From Bacteroidales bacterium (GTDB lineage: Bacteria > Bacteroidota > Bacteroidia > Bacteroidales > JAADGE01), in contig JAIORQ010000114.1 of assembly GCA_021108035.1 (NCBI GenBank), positions 1 through 34,030 on the forward strand: DNA of 34,030 bases, given 5' to 3'. Position numbers and translations under genes: made by a program. This document shows positions 32,233 through 34,030 of the stretch, in pieces (positions within the stretch are counted from its first letter, which is position 1; the number at the start of each line of letters is the position of its first letter). The notes under the pieces are model-generated. The model saw only the letters and a list, made by a program, of their open reading frames with translations, was not told the DNA's origin and searched no databases.

Positions 32233-33312
32233 ATGATATTTGACTTTATTAACGATGAGAAATTTAGAAATATTCTTGAAAGAGATTTTGAGGAACTTAA
32301 TAAGTGCATTGAGTCAAAATCTTCAAAATCAGTATTAATTCTATCAGGGAGTATTATTGAAGCAGTTTTAACTGAATATTTTATTAACTTTCCTATTGAT
32401 GGTCTTACAAAGAAAAAGATTCTAGAAAAGGATCTATACTCTTTAATTGAATTAGCATTCGAACAGAAATTTATATCCCAATCAGCAAAAGACCTTTCGA
32501 CTGTTATAAAGAACTATAGAAATCTTATTCACCCTGGTAGAGAAATAAGAAAAAGAGAAACATTTGATTTTGATACTGCAATTGTTGCTAAAAGTCTATT
32601 AAATATCATTTTAAAAGAGATAAAGGAAAATTATCTAAATAATATAGGCTATTCTGCATTGGATTTAATCATTAAATTAGATAATGATGCTTTATCACAA
32701 CCAATATTTGAAAAACTGCTAAATAAAATTCACAAATCAGAAAAAAGTAAACTATACAACCTATTAGTTGAAAATGAGTTAGACTATACACAATATTTAC
32801 ATCAGATTGAAACCCCCAAAAAATATTTAGCAATTTTAAAATCTCAAATTGATAGAGAAGTAATTGAGAATCAACTAAAAAAAATTATCTATAAAATAGA
32901 AACAGGAGAAAAATGGGAAGTTATCACTTACTATAACCTTCTTTATGAAGATATCAATTATTTGGAAGATGATGATATAGAGCTTATTTTACTTTATATC
33001 TTAAATGCTTTTAGTGAATTATCAAGCAAACCTGATAGTATTAAAATTTATGTTGATCAGAAACTATTTTCAACATTCGGAATATATTTAAATACTGAAT
33101 CAATAAAAAAAGAATTTTTAAAACTTGTTTGTAGTTTAGTCTCAAATATTCAAAGTAAAGAGTATGTTTATCATAAAGCTTATGATCAATTAATTAACTC
33201 TGTTTCAACTGGAAATAAGGAGATTATAAAAGAGCATGTAAAAAATAATGTGAATTTATATTATTATGATTTGTTTTATAAGGGCTATGATAATTATTTA
33301 CTTCCATTTTAA
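32233..33312 (+). CDS. HEPN-like hypothetical protein (DUF4145-type N-terminus)
   Basis: A 359-residue cytoplasmic protein. Residues 25-130 resemble the HEPN/DUF4145 helical domain: SSKSVLILSGSIIEAVLTEY, then SLIELAFEQKFISQ and NYRNLIHPGREIRKRE, where Arg96-Asn97 and His100 make an R-N-X2-H motif like the RNase site of HEPN toxins. The remaining 230 residues are helical, Leu/Lys/Glu-rich and without a family I know; they may be a sensor part. Start ATG 32233; an ATG at 32225 is out of frame. The gene is the only one in its cassette, bracketed by GTTGGCGAT and ATCGCCAAC. A defence role is a guess from context. Confidence 0.6.
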   Translation: MIFDFINDEKFRNILERDFEELNKCIESKSSKSVLILSGSIIEAVLTEYFINFPIDGLTKKKILEKDLYSLIELAFEQKFISQSAKDLSTVIKNYRNLIHPGREIRKRETFDFDTAIVAKSLLNIILKEIKENYLNNIGYSALDLIIKLDNDALSQPIFEKLLNKIHKSEKSKLYNLLVENELDYTQYLHQIETPKKYLAILKSQIDREVIENQLKKIIYKIETGEKWEVITYYNLLYEDINYLEDDDIELILLYILNAFSELSSKPDSIKIYVDQKLFSTFGIYLNTESIKKEFLKLVCSLVSNIQSKEYVYHKAYDQLINSVSTGNKEIIKEHVKNNVNLYYYDLFYKGYDNYLLPF

Positions 33313-33318
33313 TAATAA

Positions 33319-33452
33319 ATCGCCAACAAAAAAATAAAAAATTGGGCGGAAAGTGGTGTAATTAAATGAATTACATTAATTTAGCGGTATTGTAAATTGA
33401 AAGATTGGTGTTTCAAAAGCCCAAAATTTCATATTGCCACACGTTGTAAGGC
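33319..33452 (+). other. attC-like site C
   Basis: It runs from ATCGCCAAC (33319-33327), the exact reverse complement of the preceding cassette's opening word, to GTTGTAAGGC (33443-33452), which opens the next. TTGGGC (33342-33347) pairs with GCCCAA (33419-33424), and GTAATT (33358-33363) with AATTAC (33369-33374). The distances from the outer words (14 and 18 nt) are longer than in sites A and B, through A-rich arms. Confidence 0.55.
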
Positions 33453-33489
33453 ATATAACAGAATCATTTTACATTTAAAAAATAAAAAT

Positions 33490-34030
33490 ATGAAAATAAA
33501 AGTTATAATTGCATTTTTTCTTTTGATTCAATCTGCATTTGGGCAAAACCTTGATTACAAAAAGGAGCTTGTAGATTTAGCAAAAATTTATCGTAATTTC
33601 CATTTTCGAAATGACCCTCCACAAGATGTTTTCAATCAATTAAAATCAATAAAATCACCTAATTTATTTTTAACCAAAGAATTTATAACAGAATTAATTA
33701 AGCCTAATAATGATATAGCAACAAAAAAATATTTATCAAAACCTGATTCTGTTACCCTAAAAAGTTTGTACGTAATTCGTGGAATCAACTGGAATTTGCA
33801 TGAAGCAAACCATAAAGATAATTTTGTTATAATAGATTCACTGCTTGATGAGAATACTAATTATTATGAAATGCTTTCTTGTTATTACGGTATGATTTAT
33901 AGTGCTGTTGGAAATAAAAACAAACCATTTGATATGTCTAATGTTAATTTTACATTATGGGACTATAATCTGGAAAATGATATTGAAAAAGGTGTTTTTT
34001 TTCTTGAAAGTATGGAGACATTTGGTACTA
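33490..34030 (+). CDS. Exported hypothetical protein, cut by the window end
   Basis: At least 180 codons, open to the last base. The start MKIKVIIAFFLLIQSAFGQN is a clear signal peptide with cleavage after AFG or nearby; no lipobox is present. The mature part begins LDYKKELVDLAKIYRNFHFR and continues with Asn, Tyr and Leu-rich sequence without a motif I recognise. It is the gene of the third cassette, 37 bp after that cassette's opening word. Function unknown. Confidence 0.8.
   Translation, partial: MKIKVIIAFFLLIQSAFGQNLDYKKELVDLAKIYRNFHFRNDPPQDVFNQLKSIKSPNLFLTKEFITELIKPNNDIATKKYLSKPDSVTLKSLYVIRGINWNLHEANHKDNFVIIDSLLDENTNYYEMLSCYYGMIYSAVGNKNKPFDMSNVNFTLWDYNLENDIEKGVFFLESMETFGT

Noticed and set aside
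30089-33452. Calling the sites canonical integron attC sites
   Set aside because: The words GTTATGA, GTTGTGT, GTTGGCG and GTTGTAA break the GTTRRRY rule and there is no intI gene in the window. The term attC-like is kept for layout only.
1-34030. tRNA, rRNA or CRISPR loci
   Set aside because: No cloverleaf with a CCA end, no rRNA-like conserved blocks and no repeat-spacer array were seen in any gap.

Overview
The window looks like an AT-rich chromosome segment from a fermentative member of the Bacteroidota, probably a Bacteroidales-like lineage. This rests on several signs. Bacteroidota-type promoter elements (TAnnTTTG) precede many genes. Most exported proteins are lipoproteins with short signal peptides. 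SecA carries the enlarged insertion seen in this phylum. The family set also fits: DUF5606, a TGS-kinase fusion, ClpC, and pta/ackA. The species cannot be named from the sequence.

Region 1 (about 200-4550, minus strand) is an energy block: pta, a 3-hydroxyacyl-CoA dehydrogenase and ackA, followed by an exported protein of unknown function. Region 2 (4700-8546) holds a YgiQ-type radical SAM protein, a VanX-like D,D-dipeptidase lipoprotein and a BtuF/FepB-like binding lipoprotein. Region 3 (8547-11573) is a small accessory island. It contains a HigBA toxin-antitoxin pair flanked by a 69-bp repeat of the 3' end of the binding-protein gene, a PD-(D/E)XK/DUF5655 protein, a DUF6155-like protein and a deleted RhuM relic. 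Region 4 (11581-29980) is mostly housekeeping: a fused aconitase-family dehydratase, an NAD-kinase-like protein, SecA, PepT, ClpC, DUF5606, CoaE, a TGS/uridine-kinase-like protein, an SGNH hydrolase lipoprotein, phosphoglucosamine mutase, a HAD phosphatase and a TPR lipoprotein. It is interrupted by a HepT relic, a DUF433/DUF5615 toxin-antitoxin pair and a 121-bp MITE-like hairpin.

Region 5 (30059 to the end) is the most unusual. It reads as a row of gene cassettes. Each complete cassette starts with a GTT-R word and ends, after its gene, with the reverse complement of that same word: GTTGTGTGTA...TACACACAAC around a two-gene CBASS operon, and GTTGGCGAT...ATCGCCAAC around a HEPN-like gene. 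Between cassettes lie imperfect palindromes; the two clearest have inner stems set 4 nt from the AAC and 5 nt from the GTT. This is the layout of integron attC sites, but the words do not fit the classical GTTRRRY core and no integrase is present. The first unit has no open reading frame. Its beginning is repeated, inverted and outward-facing, at positions 1-140, with 64 bp identical. The 30-kb core is therefore probably bounded on both sides by arrays of the same kind.

The defence cargo (CD-NTase plus SLATT membrane effector, HEPN-like protein) and the several toxin-antitoxin loci and relics suggest repeated gain and loss of small defence modules at gene 3' ends. All functional statements are from motif recognition by eye; no database search was possible.
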